Shown here one piece after another: positions 1 through 11,351 of a DNA stretch of 31,001 bases. Made by a program: the position numbers and the translations under genes. Below the pieces are notes generated by a model. It was not told the DNA's origin. It searched no databases and saw only the letters and a program-made list of their open reading frames with translations. The stretch comes from Priapulus caudatus (taxonomy: Eukaryota; Priapulida; Priapulimorpha; Priapulimorphida; Priapulidae), in assembly GCF_000485595.1 (NCBI RefSeq), contig NW_014578479.1, positions 43,665 through 74,665 of the forward strand, given 5' to 3'. How positions within the stretch are numbered: the stretch's first letter is position 1; each line of letters opens with the position of its first letter.

Positions 1-2340
1 CGCGAATTTACACACTCTCGGCTTCACTGCTCACCAATCTAACACTAGGCCCACTAATAGTACGTCGGGCATGCCGGCGGTGTTCAAATGCTGGCCGAGG
101 AAAAGCGTTTTCAACGGCTAGAATCACCAAAAAAAATAACGTAGAAAACAACGATGTGGTAGGCCCTATGCCAAAGCGAAGTTTACCCGGCTAAAACAGA
201 AGATACGCCAAGACCCGGATTAATTCAGTAAAATCCCAAAACGGCGATCAATGCCTGATAAAAAAAATCAGAGTCGCTCGTGCGTGCGTGCACTGTCACG
301 GCAGTCATCTTTCACGCCCAGCCCTGCAAGTTTGGCCTTTCAACGCAAATACGCCCGCACGCTAATAATAAGCAGTACATCGTGGTTCGCTGGTCACCTG
401 GCTGACAAGCTCATTAGCCTCTGAAGGCACCCTATTGCGCTCCAAACCGCCCAAAACAGTATAGCTTCTGAAAAAAGATATGTTAAACTGGCCCTTCTTT
501 TTAAGACTCTGAGACACAGCCATCGCAAACAATTCAGCATTGACCCCTGGGTTTTAGTGAGCAGCTTGCGCTGAAGTGCTGAAAAATCAAAGTTTAATGC
601 TATATGACACACAGCCAAAGACTGTGTTCCATTAGTATTTGACGAGATGGCTATCAAGCCAGGGAGCTGGACCTACATCCAGAGAGGAAGGCGCGAGATT
701 TCAAGGTTTGAGGACTTTGAACTCGCGGGAAAGACAAAGTATGTAGCCCGAATCATGCTACCAGTATTCATGGCACGCGGGGTTATAGCAAGCTCATCGG
801 ACAGGCAGGCCGCCCTAGCTTATTTCCTATCGCAGGGTGCACCGATAAGCTCCAGCGCGTACCCGTACCAGCAGCTGCTTGTTGCGACTGCATTGATAAA
901 TTCAACTTGCGTGTCGCGTGTCCGTCATTGCAAAATTGCTTATTTGCGATCAGCGGATCTAACAATCAGTCGTCAATGCATTTCAGTGTCTGAGTGTCAC
1001 CTGGTTGAAAACCCTTATTTCCACTCAGCAATGGGCAACTAGGTCGGTAGTCTTGTTTCGCTAGCGGACTCCCACTCTCACCTCGGCCTAAAGAGATGTC
1101 AGGAAATAATCTCCTGAAAACAAACATGGGCCTCAAAGTTGGGTGACAACAACATTCCTTTGGCGAATGATTATTTGCCGCCGTCAAGTCTTAGTACCAG
1201 TTGATCGCTCGCGCTCCCCATTCGTATGCGCACCCAACTGACACACGAAGCACCGATTAACTTTGCCCAATCGTCTTTTCCAACCCATAGTTGTTCGGTT
1301 CTTGGCACGCAAGTTCTGAGCCACTCGGTAGCGAGCTGGTATGGGCCACTCATCTGCTTCGGCTCGGCGAAAACTCCTGAGGCGAGAGCGAATACCACTC
1401 AGCGACTACTGAATATTCGCAGGCAGATGGACAGACTGTTCACTGCTATTCAATCTAGTTCTGTCAGTACCTACGAGCCAGCTAGAAAATGCGAAGCGGC
1501 GTAGTGGAATTTCCAAGCGGGATCATCCCACTGAATTGTTTTAAAAGACTGTCTCTCGTGCGGTTCACATACAGTCTGAAAACCTTGCCCAGACGGGGCA
1601 AATGCACTGCCATGTTTAGCAGGCGGCCATGCATAAAATGCGCTAATCGTTTGTGTAGACAAAAACTTGTTGGCATGATTTAAATGAGAACATGCGGTTA
1701 TCATATTTTACTATCAAGCAGGGCTAAACGCATGGATTGTGTTGAAACGTTGTATTTCCGAGTGATTCGCGGAAAGGGGGCAACAGGCCGGACAATCCTG
1801 ATTTCAATGCAGTTTCGAACAGCCACTAAGGCATTAAGTGATGCCGGTGGACCAGTGTATTTACTAACTTAGTGATACTAGCAACTGCGGAAGAAGGATT
1901 GTCTTTCTTGTTCACCCTAGACCTCTCAGCCCCACATGATTCGCTCCAGAAGTGATCACGTCTGTCGACCAATGAGGCCCCAGTGAACACCCCAGACCAG
2001 ATTTCGTCACCGATGCAATGACACACGAAACATTATTGATACTGCAACACAATTCCATGGTACTATATTGCCGCGTATGTGTCAATGGAAATTGCCGGAT
2101 GATAGGACGGAAGCTACGCTGCCGCCAATACCTTTGCCAATCTCATTTTTGGCGCGCGACCAACTCCAGTGAGCATAGCACTACATGCCCATAAGTTAAT
2201 GGTTCAAAGAACTATGGGACACAACGGGCCGTGCCGAGGAGGGACCCTTAGTCCCTCGCAGCCAGGAAGGTTCCCATGCTTCGCACAACTTATACTGCGC
2301 GAATGGGACTCTAAAGAACGCTAACTTCAAAGGTATATGC
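1..2340 (+). pseudogene. Degraded inverted copy of P-element/THAP transposase
   Basis: The plus strand here encodes fragments of the same transposase that lies on the minus strand at 11,352-13,899. A DEMAIK-like segment followed by a match to the RNase-H-like block sits at 641-1,040 (open 647-1,042). Family C-terminal fragments resembling VETLYFRVIRGKGAT are at about 1,735-1,800. Small insertions break the frame every few tens of bases, and no domain is intact. P-element-type transposases cut and paste DNA transposons, but this copy cannot encode one. Sequence before about 600 corresponds to the linker between the THAP domain and the catalytic part; the THAP domain itself would lie beyond the left edge. 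Confidence 0.75.
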
Positions 2341-3656
2341 CACATGAGTAAGGTACCGCAGCCCTTCTCATCCTCGTACCCCTCATCATTTCTGTGCAGG
2401 CGTGTGCCTTACGACGGATATGGCTTATCCGCTAGGGTGTCAACAATATGATAACAATAGTACCACTCCTATAGTAATTCTTTCAGCCATATTCGCTGAA
2501 TACATACTTCGAGCTGCAGCACCACATCTCGCTGCAATACGTTTTCTTTTCTTGTTTCGTGATGCACCCGATAACGACACCAGCATTCCCTTTCTCTCTT
2601 ATAAAATGCAAACCACTTGGTACAATATATCCAACTCCGAATTCGTTACATTGCTGACTCTATTCCCATATTTGTGTACTCATTCTTCATTTACAGCGAA
2701 CCCTTGCCCACATTATATTCAGCGCGTGCCACAAAGTATTCACTACTTGTCTACATGCAGGCGAATATTCTACACGGCGCTGTAGGCGCTTAGTGACCGG
2801 TGAGCGGGCCAATATCTCCATATTTATACTTAACCGTTACAGCTGAGCGCGTGCGCACCCTATCGCTGGCGATGTGCTGCTACATTGACCTGCGCTTACA
2901 AACATGTATTTCACTTCCCTTTCGTCACTCGTCATGAGTACGGCGCTTAAAGGGTTAACACTGCTCCGCCCGTATCGGTCCTGACGCTGTCAGCATTTCG
3001 CGTGCCAGTACCGCTTAGCAATCGTAGCCTTCATGCAGATAAAAATCGTAATTAAACGCTCATTATACGATAAATCATGTTTTTTTGCACTCGGAGCACG
3101 CTTTCGAGTGTGCCCCTGCGCCATCATATTCTACTGGTTCGGTGACCTAGCAGTCAGGCCTGCGTAAGCTGCGAACCCTAACTCGCCGCTTGCCGTCGGC
3201 GCTCGGCTGAATCGCGCATGGCGCACATCGAAACGTATGCAAGCGCCATAGGCGGCTGTCCCATCTTATTGTATATGATCTCTTTGCTACAGTGTAGTAA
3301 CAGTGCTGTGCCCCAAGGACAAAAACTCCACGACAGTCGACAGGCACGACTCCGCTCCATCAGGCTCAAGTCTCACTGCACGGTCGATCACGTATGCTCA
3401 ATCGCCGGCGTCGTTGCTATCCCCCCCGGGACGTGGACGCGGAGGTCACGGTCCCCGCGGATAACGCTGCACGATGCACGTTCCAAAAGTGTAACCTTAT
3501 ACCGGTTAACCCTCACTCACAAATCAGCCGCGCCAACACTAATCCCTGGCACACTCAAATTCATATGTGTCGCGCCGCGGGCTATACTACTTAGGCAGTG
3601 TTACTCCACAAAAAATTACGATCTATGGGTGCTGGCACAGATATCGACTGCACTTG
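2341..3656. other. Non-coding part of left arm
   Basis: No gene is supported. The sequence mirrors about 10,280-11,340 of the right arm in reverse. The open frames at 2,402-2,785 and 3,218-3,697 have no recognisable domain and differ from the matching right-arm frames, which argues against coding. Confidence 0.6.
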
Positions 3657-3777
3657 CAAAAACCCCTAACCCCAAACCCTACATCCCTGAATCCTAACAC
3701 CTAACCCCTAATCCTCAACCCAACCCTCAACCCTGATACCTGACCCTAAACCCTAATCCGTAACACTATCGCCTAAC
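3657..3777 (-). repeat. Degenerate telomere-like (CCCTAA)n tract, left arm
   Basis: Repeated units such as CCCTAA, CCCCTAA, ACCTAA and CCCTCAA run through this stretch. They are the reverse complement of the TTAGGG tract at 10,182-10,271. Unlike that copy the units do not keep a strict six-base phase; extra C and A bases are inserted in many units. This fits the general insertion pattern of the left arm. Confidence 0.8.
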
Positions 3778-4260
3778 ATCTAGTGCCGGCCACGCTCTTG
3801 CGGTCAGCCCTCCCTCCACCGGCCCGCCGCGAGAGCACGTTCACCAGGCTCACCACTCTACCCGACTGACATCCTCGTCCATACACTATCGAAGTCTGGA
3901 TACGCGCCTTGGGCCGTGATCGCGCTCATGGAAAGATGACGCCCACAGCGCCATCTTCCAACCACTCTCTGACAAGCTGAATCTGCCCGGTCCTCGCCGT
4001 GCCCACAACACTTTCAAGATGAAAACATAAGAAAGCGCCGACGTATTCTCAATTAGCTTCAAATGAGCATCGAAATAAACTTTCATCCATACTAAGAGAT
4101 TATATAAATTTGGATATATGGCATTGACTAATATTGATGTATGCGACGGTAACGTGGGAACCTGACAAACACACGAAAAAAAATTTTTTGAGCGTTGGAC
4201 ACAGCGCATGCACGTGCCCTAGTAGTCGCTCAGCTATCCTCACCATTACTTAATAATTGC

Positions 4261-4821
4261 TCCTATGTGGGACCATTCCGTCATGACAAAACCAACCGGT
4301 TGATCGATGAAACAGTCGATGAACAAGTGCATGAAACATAGCAAAGCACTTCCATCATGTATATAACATACGCGTTACTACTTATATATATACTATACAC
4401 CTCATAGTATACGTATATTTAGTTTATCTTATTAAGGCCCATATACGGCAAACTATAGCATGTCACTAGCGTATGCAGCTCAGCTACTAGCCAGTACACC
4501 TGGCGACTACATATGTATAATACTGGATTACTATGATATAACGCTAAGTATAGCATATTATATATTGCCCACCCAGGCTGTAGCTTGAATAACGTCCAAT
4601 AGGCCTACTAACTACTACGTACTATACTAGGCTATTCTATAATATATAGATGAACTCGATAGACTGAAAGATTCAGATCGATTGATAAACGTTATCTGGG
4701 ACAGAATTCATTTGGGCTAGGTAAATATAGCAATATGTCTAGCAATACATTAGGATAGGCCTACATTATAGCATATACTGATAGTAGCAATAATATTAGC
4801 CAAGTATAATGGCGCCGAGAC
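4261..4821. other. AT-rich spacer without genes
   Basis: This stretch is AT-rich and dense in TATA, CTATA and TAGCATA-like steps. No open frame, RNA gene or element end is recognisable. A short run near 4,300-4,345 resembles the reverse complement of about 9,690-9,720, which marks the inner limit of the large inverted repeat. Confidence 0.6.
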
Positions 4822-4957
4822 TATACGCGACGCGCGGCCGTGTGGACTAAGACTTTCAAAGGGCATAATACGCATCAGGCGCGGCCGTGTGGCCAACTCA
4901 TTATGGCCTATACGCAACGGCGGCCCGCTGTGGGATAAGATTCAATATGGCTGAATA
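4822..4957 (+). repeat. Tandem repeat, three units of about 43 bp
   Basis: Three units begin at about 4,822, 4,867 and 4,909. Each starts with (TA)TACGC, continues with a GC-rich core near CGCGGCCGTGTGG, and ends with an AT-rich tail; in unit 3 the tail reads ATTCAATATGGCTGA. Spacing is 42-45 bases. The same unit occurs in the opposite orientation at 6,349-6,450. Confidence 0.75.
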
Positions 4958-5027
4958 TCGGGCACCCGAGGTTGCTCCGTGTAAATTAGGCCCTCCGGAA
5001 CTACTACTCAATCATCTGAGCTAGGAC

Positions 5028-5490
5028 ATGAGGGACAAGGGGAGAAGCGAGAAGGCATCGAGTGGCAGAAGGAGAAGGGGAGAAGCTGCTGTGAAGGAAG
5101 GAGGAAGGGAGAAGGGAGAAGCGGTGTCGCGAGAAGCGAGGAAGGCGAGAAGCTGTGCGGAGAGCGGGAGGAAGGAGAAGGTCGGTGCGAGGACGGGGGA
5201 GAAGAGAAGAAGGTCGCTGCGAGGAGGGGGAGAAGGACAGAAGGGGTCGAAGCGTAGGGGAGAACGGCTTGGTGCGAGGAGGCGGGAAAGCTGGCTGGAG
5301 AAGGGAGGAGAGGGAGGAAGCTGGTTGCGAGGGAAGCGAAGGGAAAGGTGACGAAGGAGCGGGGAAAGGGCAGAAGCTGCGTGGCGAGAAGGGAGGAGGG
5401 AGGAGAAGCTGTTCCGAAAGGAGGGGGGGAGAAGGCGGCGCAGCGAAGGTGCGTGGAGAAGGAGGCACCGGCGGCAGAAGCTTGCGCGTA
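5028..5490 (+). repeat. Purine-rich low-complexity tract 1
   Basis: The plus strand is almost all G and A with scattered C and T. It is built from irregular copies of a motif near GGAGAAGCTGGTGGAGAAGG. The long open frames across it in several phases come from composition alone and encode only E/G/K/R-rich or P/S/L/F-rich low-complexity peptides. They are not genes. Confidence 0.9.
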
Positions 5491-5499
5491 GCTATCTCC

Positions 5500-6345
5500 T
5501 TCCAACCAGGCTATTACTCCCCCTTTCCTCCCACCAGTTCTCGCCTTCTCCCCTCCTCCTTCTCTACCAGCTTGTCTCCCTTTCCCTCTCCTCCTCCACC
5601 AAGCTTCGTCCCCCTCCTCCCTTCGTCCACCAGGCTTCCTACCCTCCCTCGGTACTTCTCTACCACCATCTTCCCTCTCCCGGGTTCCTCGGGCTTCCTC
5701 CACCATGCTTCCTTCCCAGCGCTCCTCCTCCAGGCCACCTTCTCCTTTCTCCCCTTCCTCCCTTCTCTCCTTCCAGCCAGCTTCGTCCCCGCCCCTCCTT
5801 CTCCAACCACCTTCTACCCTTCTCCCCCTCCTCCGTTCCCACCAGCTGTCTCCCCCTCATCCTTCTCCACCAGCTTCCCCCTCCTCTTTCCCCCTCCTTC
5901 TCCCTTTCCTCCTTTCTCCCACAGCTTCCTCCCTCCTCCTTTTCACCAGCGTTTTCCCCCGTCCCGTCCCCACCACTCGTTCCCATCGCTGCCTTCGTCC
6001 ACAGCTCTCTCCGCCTTCCTCCACCCACCTCTCTTCTCCCCCTCCTCCTTCCTCCACCAGCCTGTCTCTGCCTCCTTCTCCACCACCTCCTCTTCTCCCC
6101 CTCCTCCTCTTCCACCAGGCTTCCTCCCCTCCTCCTTCTCCACCAGCTTCTTCCTCCTCCCTCCTCCACAGCTTCTCCCTCCTCCTTCTCCAGCCACCTT
6201 TTCTCCTTCTCCCCTTCTCCTTCCTCACCAGCTTCTCCTTCCTCTTCGGCTCACACCACCACTTCTCCCTTCTCCCCTTCTTCTTCTCACCAGCCTTCTC
6301 CCACTCCTCCTTCTCACCAGGCTTCTCCCGTCTCACTTCCTCATT
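5500..6345 (-). repeat. Pyrimidine-rich low-complexity tract 1
   Basis: This is the complement-orientation counterpart of the purine tract. CTCC, CTTC and CCACCAG words dominate, with the recurring motif CTTCTCCACCAGCTTC. The strand switch occurs within about 20 bases near 5,495. The open frame 5,155-6,351 that crosses the switch is a composition artefact. Confidence 0.9.
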
Positions 6346-6348
6346 TCC

Positions 6349-6450
6349 TAGCCATATTGAGTCCGACCGACCAGGCGGGGGGGGCGCCCCGCGCCGTGCA
6401 GATAGGTCAGTATTCGAATCTGGCCCACACGGCGGCGCCGTGCGTACTAG
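6349..6450 (-). repeat. Inverted copy of the 43-bp repeat, two units
   Basis: Read on the minus strand this segment contains TACGCACGGCGCCGCCGTG followed by an AGATTCGAATA tail, and a second unit ending ACTCAATATGGCTA. Both match the units at 4,822-4,957. A G8 run at about 6,376-6,383 lies inside the second unit. It separates pyrimidine tract 1 from purine tract 2. Confidence 0.7.
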
Positions 6451-6452
6451 TC

Positions 6453-8745
6453 ACTGGGAGAAGCCTGGACGGAGAAGGCAGGAGGGGCGAGCAGAGCTGC
6501 CGTTGAAGAAGGAGGAGGGGAGAAGAGGCAGCAAGGTGGTGGAGAAGGATAGAAGGCTGAGAAGCTGGGTTGGAAAGGCAGGAAGGGGGAGAACGCTGTG
6601 CGAGACGAAGGAGAGGGAGAAGCTGGCACGGAGAAAGCCAGGAGGGTCGTGAAGGGACGCGTGTTGGCGAGAAGGAGGAGGGAGAAGCTGGTGGAGAAGG
6701 AGGCGGGCGAGAAGGGAGGTGGTGCGAGAAGGGGGAGACGACACGGCTACGGTGCGGGAGAAGGACGAGGGGAGAGCGTTGTGTCAGAGAGGGGGAAACG
6801 CTGGTGCGAGAAGCGAGGAGGGAGAAAGGCTGCGTGCAGAAGCGACCGCGAATAGGCCGAGAAAGGTATGGCGGGAGAAGCGGGCGACGAAATGCTGGTG
6901 GGAGAAGGACCGGAATGAGGGGCAGTCGAGAAAGAGAGGATGAGGCGAGACAGCTGGTGGAGAAGCAGGAGGGGCGAGCAAGCGCGAGAAGTACGGCGCT
7001 GCGAGAACGCTGTGTGGAGAAGGACTTCAGCGGGACAAGGATGAAGGGTGTGGAGGCAGGGCGGCAGGAGGAGAAGCTGGTGGCGAGAAAGGGAGGGAAG
7101 GCGGGAACGAAGGCGAGAGGAAAGTGACCGTGGATAAGCGAGCGCGGGGGCAGAGCCGTGCTGGAGGAGGGGCGGAGGAGGACGAGAGCTGCCAGCCAGG
7201 GTGGAAAGGCAGCGGGGGGAGAAGGAAGGAAAGTTCGGCGAGAAGGAGCCTGCACCAGTGCGGCTCGAGAGAGCTTCGCCGTGTGAGGACGGCGGAGAAG
7301 GACCGAGGTTAGGGTGGGGAGGGGGGCGAGACGCGAGAGAACCGGTGGTGGAGCGGGAGGGGCGCGCAGAAGGGAAGAACGGGGGTGGAGAACGCTACTA
7401 GACAATGTGGAAGCCGGCACCCAACCGCGAAATGGAGGGAGTTGAGAAGCTGGCTGGCTGAGAAGCGCAGGGCGAGAAGGGAGAAGGGATGGCTGGGAGG
7501 CATCGGGCCGGGAGAAAGAGACAAGGCTGGCATGGAGGAGGCCCGGAGAACGGAGAGCGGTGGTGACAGGAGCCCGGGGGAGAAGCTGCGGGAGAAGGAG
7601 GATAGACGCGAAGGAGGGAGCAAGGGACAGCTGTGGAGGAGGAGAAGGGACCTGCTAGGTGGGCACGGGGAGAAAGGCGACGGTGGTGGAGTCCGCTTGG
7701 AGGGGGGAGCGAAAACAAGCGCGCTGGAGCAAGGAAGAGAACGAAGGCGCACGAATCGCGATCGGTGGAGAGAGGAGGGAGGCGGAATGCTGGTGGCAGA
7801 GAAGCCGAACCAGAGGGGGAGAAGCCTGGATGAGAGGAGGAAGCGTGCCGAGAAGGGAAGAACGCTAGAGTGGAGAAGAGAGGAAGGAGAAAGCATGGTA
7901 GCAGGAGAAGGAGGCAGGGCGAGAAGCAGAAGAAGCGTGTGGCAGAAGGAGGAGCGGGAGAAGCTGGTGGAGACAGGAGGAGGGCGGCGAGAAGGCGAGG
8001 ACGGTGGTGCGGAGCGAGGGGGCAGAGAAGCTGGCCGTACTGCGAGACGAGGACGGGGAGAAGCTGGTGGCAGACAAAGGTAGTGGAAAAGCGAGAAGGA
8101 AGGGAGATAGGGAGCTGGCTCGGAACAGAGAGGAGGGGCGAGAGGGGAGAAGCTGAAGCGGACGACAGAGGGGAGAAGCGGGAGAGTGGCGCGGAGAAGG
8201 ACGCGAGAAGACGAGCTGGGTGTGAGAACGGAGCGACGGATGAGAAGCCGGAAACAGCGCGAATGTTGGAGGAAGGCGAGGGAGGGGGAGAAGCTCGCGC
8301 AGTGGAGAATGGAGGGGGGAGAAGATTGAGAACGCGTGGTGGGTGGAGAAAGGAGGGGAGAGCTGGTGCTGCAGACGGAGGAGGGGCAGAGACGCGAGAA
8401 GGTAGCGTGGAGCGAGGGCGAGAAGCTCGCGCGAGATAACGAGGAGAGGGAGAGCTTGGGGGCAGACAGGTAGAGGAGGGGAGCAAGGGGGGAGCTGGTG
8501 CGAAAGAGAGAGAGCGGGGAAATGGAAAAACGGAGAAGGTTGTGGCCAGGATGGGGAGACAGCCTGCTGAGAGGAAGGCCAGGAAGGGTGAGAAGAGAGA
8601 AAGTGCCGTGGAGAAGGGGGCATGCGGCGGAGCTGTTGGAGGAGGAGGGGAGAAAGCTGAGTTGCGAGCGAGGAGGGAGAAAGGAGCGGGGGAGCGGACC
8701 ACGCTGCGTTGGCAGGAGGAGGGGGAGAAGAGGAGCGGCGGGAGA
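6453..8745 (+). repeat. Purine-rich low-complexity tract 2
   Basis: This is 2.3 kb of GA-rich DNA with the same underlying motif as tract 1 (GAGAAGCTGGTGGAGAAGG and variants) and heavy point noise. Open frames up to 434 residues on the minus strand and 232 residues on the plus strand arise because GA/CT-rich DNA rarely makes stop codons. None has a domain. Confidence 0.9.
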
Positions 8746-8747
8746 CA

Positions 8748-9460
8748 GCCTTCTCCTCCCTCTCCCCAGCTTCCCTCCCTTCTCCCCTCCTCCTTCTATC
8801 TACCCATGCTTTCTCTCTCTCCTTTCCTCCCCTTCCTCCCTTCTCACACCAGCTTCTCCCTTCCGCCTCCTCCTCCGCACCACGCCCCTTCCTTCCCCCT
8901 CCCTTCTCCCCTTCCCCCTCCTGCCTTCTCTCACCACCATCTTCCACTTCTCCTCTTCCTCCCTCTCTCCACCAGTGGTCTGGCCCATCCGCATGGCACG
9001 TTCGCCAGCCAGCGTTTTCCTTGCTTGCGCTTCGTGCATGTCCTCGCACCCAGCTTGCCTCCCGCCCTGCCTCCTTCGTCACCAGCTCCTCTGCCCTCCC
9101 CACCCAAAGTCCACCAGCGCTTTCTCCTTCTCCCCTTCTCCTCCTTCTGCCACCAGATTCTCCTTCTCCCCCTCCTCCCCCACCAGCGTCCCTTTCCCTC
9201 CTTGCTCCCCATTTCCCCCTCCTCCTTCTCCACCACCTTCTTCTGCTCCCCATTCCGCTTGTTCTTCCACCATCTTTCCCCTTCCTTCTTCCACCACTTC
9301 TCCTTGCTCCCCTTCCTCCTTCTCACACTTCTCCCTCCTCTCTTTCTCACCACTGCTCTCTCCCTCTTCCTTCCTCCACACCTTCTCCCTTCCTTCCCAG
9401 TCCTTCGTCCACCAGCCTTCTCTCCCCCCGCCTCCACACCTTGCGCCTTTCTCGCCCCTT
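8748..9460 (-). repeat. Pyrimidine-rich low-complexity tract 2
   Basis: Strand bias flips at about 8,746 within a few bases. CTTCTCC and CCACCAG words recur, and the tract looks cleaner than purine tract 2. It ends abruptly at about 9,460 where AT-rich DNA starts. The open frames of 269-347 residues on the plus strand are composition artefacts. Confidence 0.9.
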
Positions 9461-9643
9461 CCTCATGGAATGTTGTTTTATCATACGAACTGTGCCATTT
9501 CATGCTACTTACAAATGAAATGTCCTTCCACGATGCTCTAAACCTGCCGTTAGCGCAGTTGAATGGTTTATAGTAATTAGTATTATATGTAGGCCTATGC
9601 ATGCTATATGCTATACCTATATGCTATATTTGCCTATATGCCT

Positions 9644-9682
<39 letters not shown>

Positions 9683-10091
9683 ATCTTTCATGTTTCATCA
9701 TTTTCATCATGTTTCATCATCTTGGTTTGTTTTCATACGAATGGTAACATAAGAATTATTATAATTGGTAGAATAGGCTCCGACTAGCTAGCACGTGACT
9801 CGTGACGTCACGTAAAAAATTATTTTTCGTGTATTTCTCGTTCCCTTAGCTCCATACATCCAATATATCCAATCCATATATCCAAATTTATATAATCTCT
9901 TAAGTATGGATCAAAGTTTTTTTTCATGCTAATTTGAATAATAGAATAAGTCGCGTTTTCTTATTTTTCATTTGAAATGTTGTGGGGCACAGACCGGCAG
10001 ATTCAGCTTTAGAGAGTGGTTGGAAGATGGCGCTGTGGCGTCACTTTCATGAGCGCGGATAGGCCAAGCGCTATCCAGATTATATTATAGA
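9461..10091. other. AT-rich inner end of right arm, no gene
   Basis: An (AT)n run occupies about 9,647-9,677. From about 9,780 the sequence matches the left arm in reverse. The word GAAGATGGCGCTGTGG sits at about 10,022-10,037; its core AAGATGGCG resembles a YY1-type site, and the mirrored word is seen at about 3,935-3,960. No open frame is supported. Confidence 0.6.
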
Positions 10092-10512
10092 GATCAGTGG
10101 GTAGATTGAGCCTGGGTAATGCTATCCCCCGGGCGTGGAGGGAGGTGACCGCAACGTGGCAGCACTAGTGTTAGGATAGTGTTAGGATTAGGGTTAGGGT
10201 CAGGATTAGGGTTAGGGTTAGGGTTAGGATTAGGGTTAGGGTTAGGATTAGGATTAGGGTTAGGGTTAGGGTTTTTGCATCATGATATCTGTCCCCACAC
10301 CATAGATTAATTTTTGTGGATAACACTGCCTATATATAGCGCGGCGACACATATATATTTAGTGTGAGGGTTAGTGTTGGCGGTGTTGGAGTGAGGGTTA
10401 CCGTTAAGGTTAACTTTTTGAACGTCATCGTCAACGTTATCACGTGACCTCCCTCCACGCCCGGGGGATAGCAACACCCATTGAGCATATGATCACTCAG
10501 TAGATTGAGCCT
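10092..10512. mobile_element. Foldback element containing telomeric repeats
   Basis: Inverted arms at 10,121-10,149 and 10,444-10,472 match at 28 of 29 positions; each contains CCCCCGGGCGTGGAGGGAGG or its complement. The arms enclose the TTAGGG tract and a TTAGTGTTGGCGG-like stretch. Outside them, near-direct repeats GATCA...GTAGATTGAGCCT at 10,092-10,113 and 10,491-10,512 could be a target duplication or part of a larger unit. It has no coding capacity, so it would be non-autonomous. Confidence 0.55.
10182..10271 (+). repeat. Interstitial telomeric tract, 15 hexamers
   Basis: The 90 bases divide exactly into 15 hexamers: mostly TTAGGG, several TTAGGA and one TCAGGA. TTAGGG is the telomere repeat of most animals outside insects and nematodes. 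The strict phase shows it was made as a tandem repeat and has decayed only by substitution. Confidence 0.92.
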
Positions 10513-11351
10513 ATGAGCGAGAGTCGTGGCTGTCGACTGTCGTGGAGTTTGTCCTTGGGCAACACTGTTACTACACTGTAGCAAAGATCATATACAATAA
10601 GATGGGACAGCCGCTATGCTTGCCATACAGTTTCGATGTGCCATGCGCGACACCAGCGCCGACCAACGGCGAGTTAGGGTTCGCAGCTTACCAGCTGACT
10701 GCTAGTGCTAACAACAGTAGAATATATGCAGGCGACACTCGAAAGGTGCTCGAGTGAAAAAAAAACATGATTTATTATAAATCGATGTTTAATTACATTT
10801 TTATCTCATAAGCTCATTGCTATAGGTAGCTTGCACGAAATCTGACACACAGTGTTAACTTTAGCCGTACTAGAACAAGGGAATAAATACATTTTTAAGC
10901 AGGTTAATGTGCACACATCAGCATAGTCGCAGCGTCAGTGTAACGGTTAATATAAATATAATATGCCACCTCATAACCCCGTGTAGAATATTCGTGCATG
11001 TAGAAAGTAGTGAATATTTGTGCACCTGAATATAATGCAAGGGGCTGTAATGAAGAATGATAACAAATTGATATAGATCAGCATTACAATTCGGATTATA
11101 ATTAAAATGGTTTGCAATTTATATAGAGAGAAAGGAATGTGTTTCGTTATGGGTGATAGAAACAAGAAAAAAACATATTGCAGCGAATTGGTCTCATCGA
11201 AGTATTATTCACAAAATAATTACTATATGGTACTATTTTATCATATTTTAACTAGCAACCATATCTCGTAACACACGCTACAGAAATGATGAGGGTACGG
11301 ATGAGAAGGCTGCGTACCTTACTCATGTGCATAACCTTTGGAATTACGTCT
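10513..11351. other. Non-coding 3' side of the transposon, right arm
   Basis: AT-rich sequence downstream (minus sense) of the transposase stop. No domain is recognisable in the short open frames at 10,542-10,757 and 10,971-11,165. I could not identify the transposon's terminal inverted repeat or target duplication here. Confidence 0.5.

Larger units (their letters stand above)
1..4260. repeat. Left arm of large inverted repeat
   Basis: This stretch is the reverse complement of about 9,780-13,362 with many small differences. Anchors include 630-658 against 12,781-12,809 (exact over about 28 bases around the transposase motif FDEMAIK), 20-70 against about 13,290-13,340, 2,755-2,790 against 10,975-11,000, 3,240-3,350 against 10,545-10,630, the telomeric tract, and 3,920-4,200 against 9,790-10,060. 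The left arm is about 17-18% longer than the right, and the excess is spread evenly as 1-2 base insertions rather than in blocks. It runs off the left edge of the window, so its true end is unseen. It may be a decayed inverted duplication or unpolished sequence. Confidence 0.85.

Noticed and set aside
3218-3697. 159-residue open frame as a gene
   Set aside because: It lies in the left arm, is not preserved in the matching right-arm sequence, and has no domain.
5008-9541. Many long open frames (up to 462 residues) on both strands
   Set aside because: They follow from GA/CT-rich composition that rarely yields stops. The products are low-complexity (E/G/R/K or P/S/L/F), overlap in several phases, and have no domain.
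1-9780. Simple missed-adapter palindrome as the whole explanation of the inverted repeat
   Set aside because: A plain fold-back read would be continuous through its centre. Here 4,300-9,700 is not one clean mirror: the 43-bp repeat near 4,822 has no partner near 9,470-9,780, so further rearrangement or a real spacer is needed.
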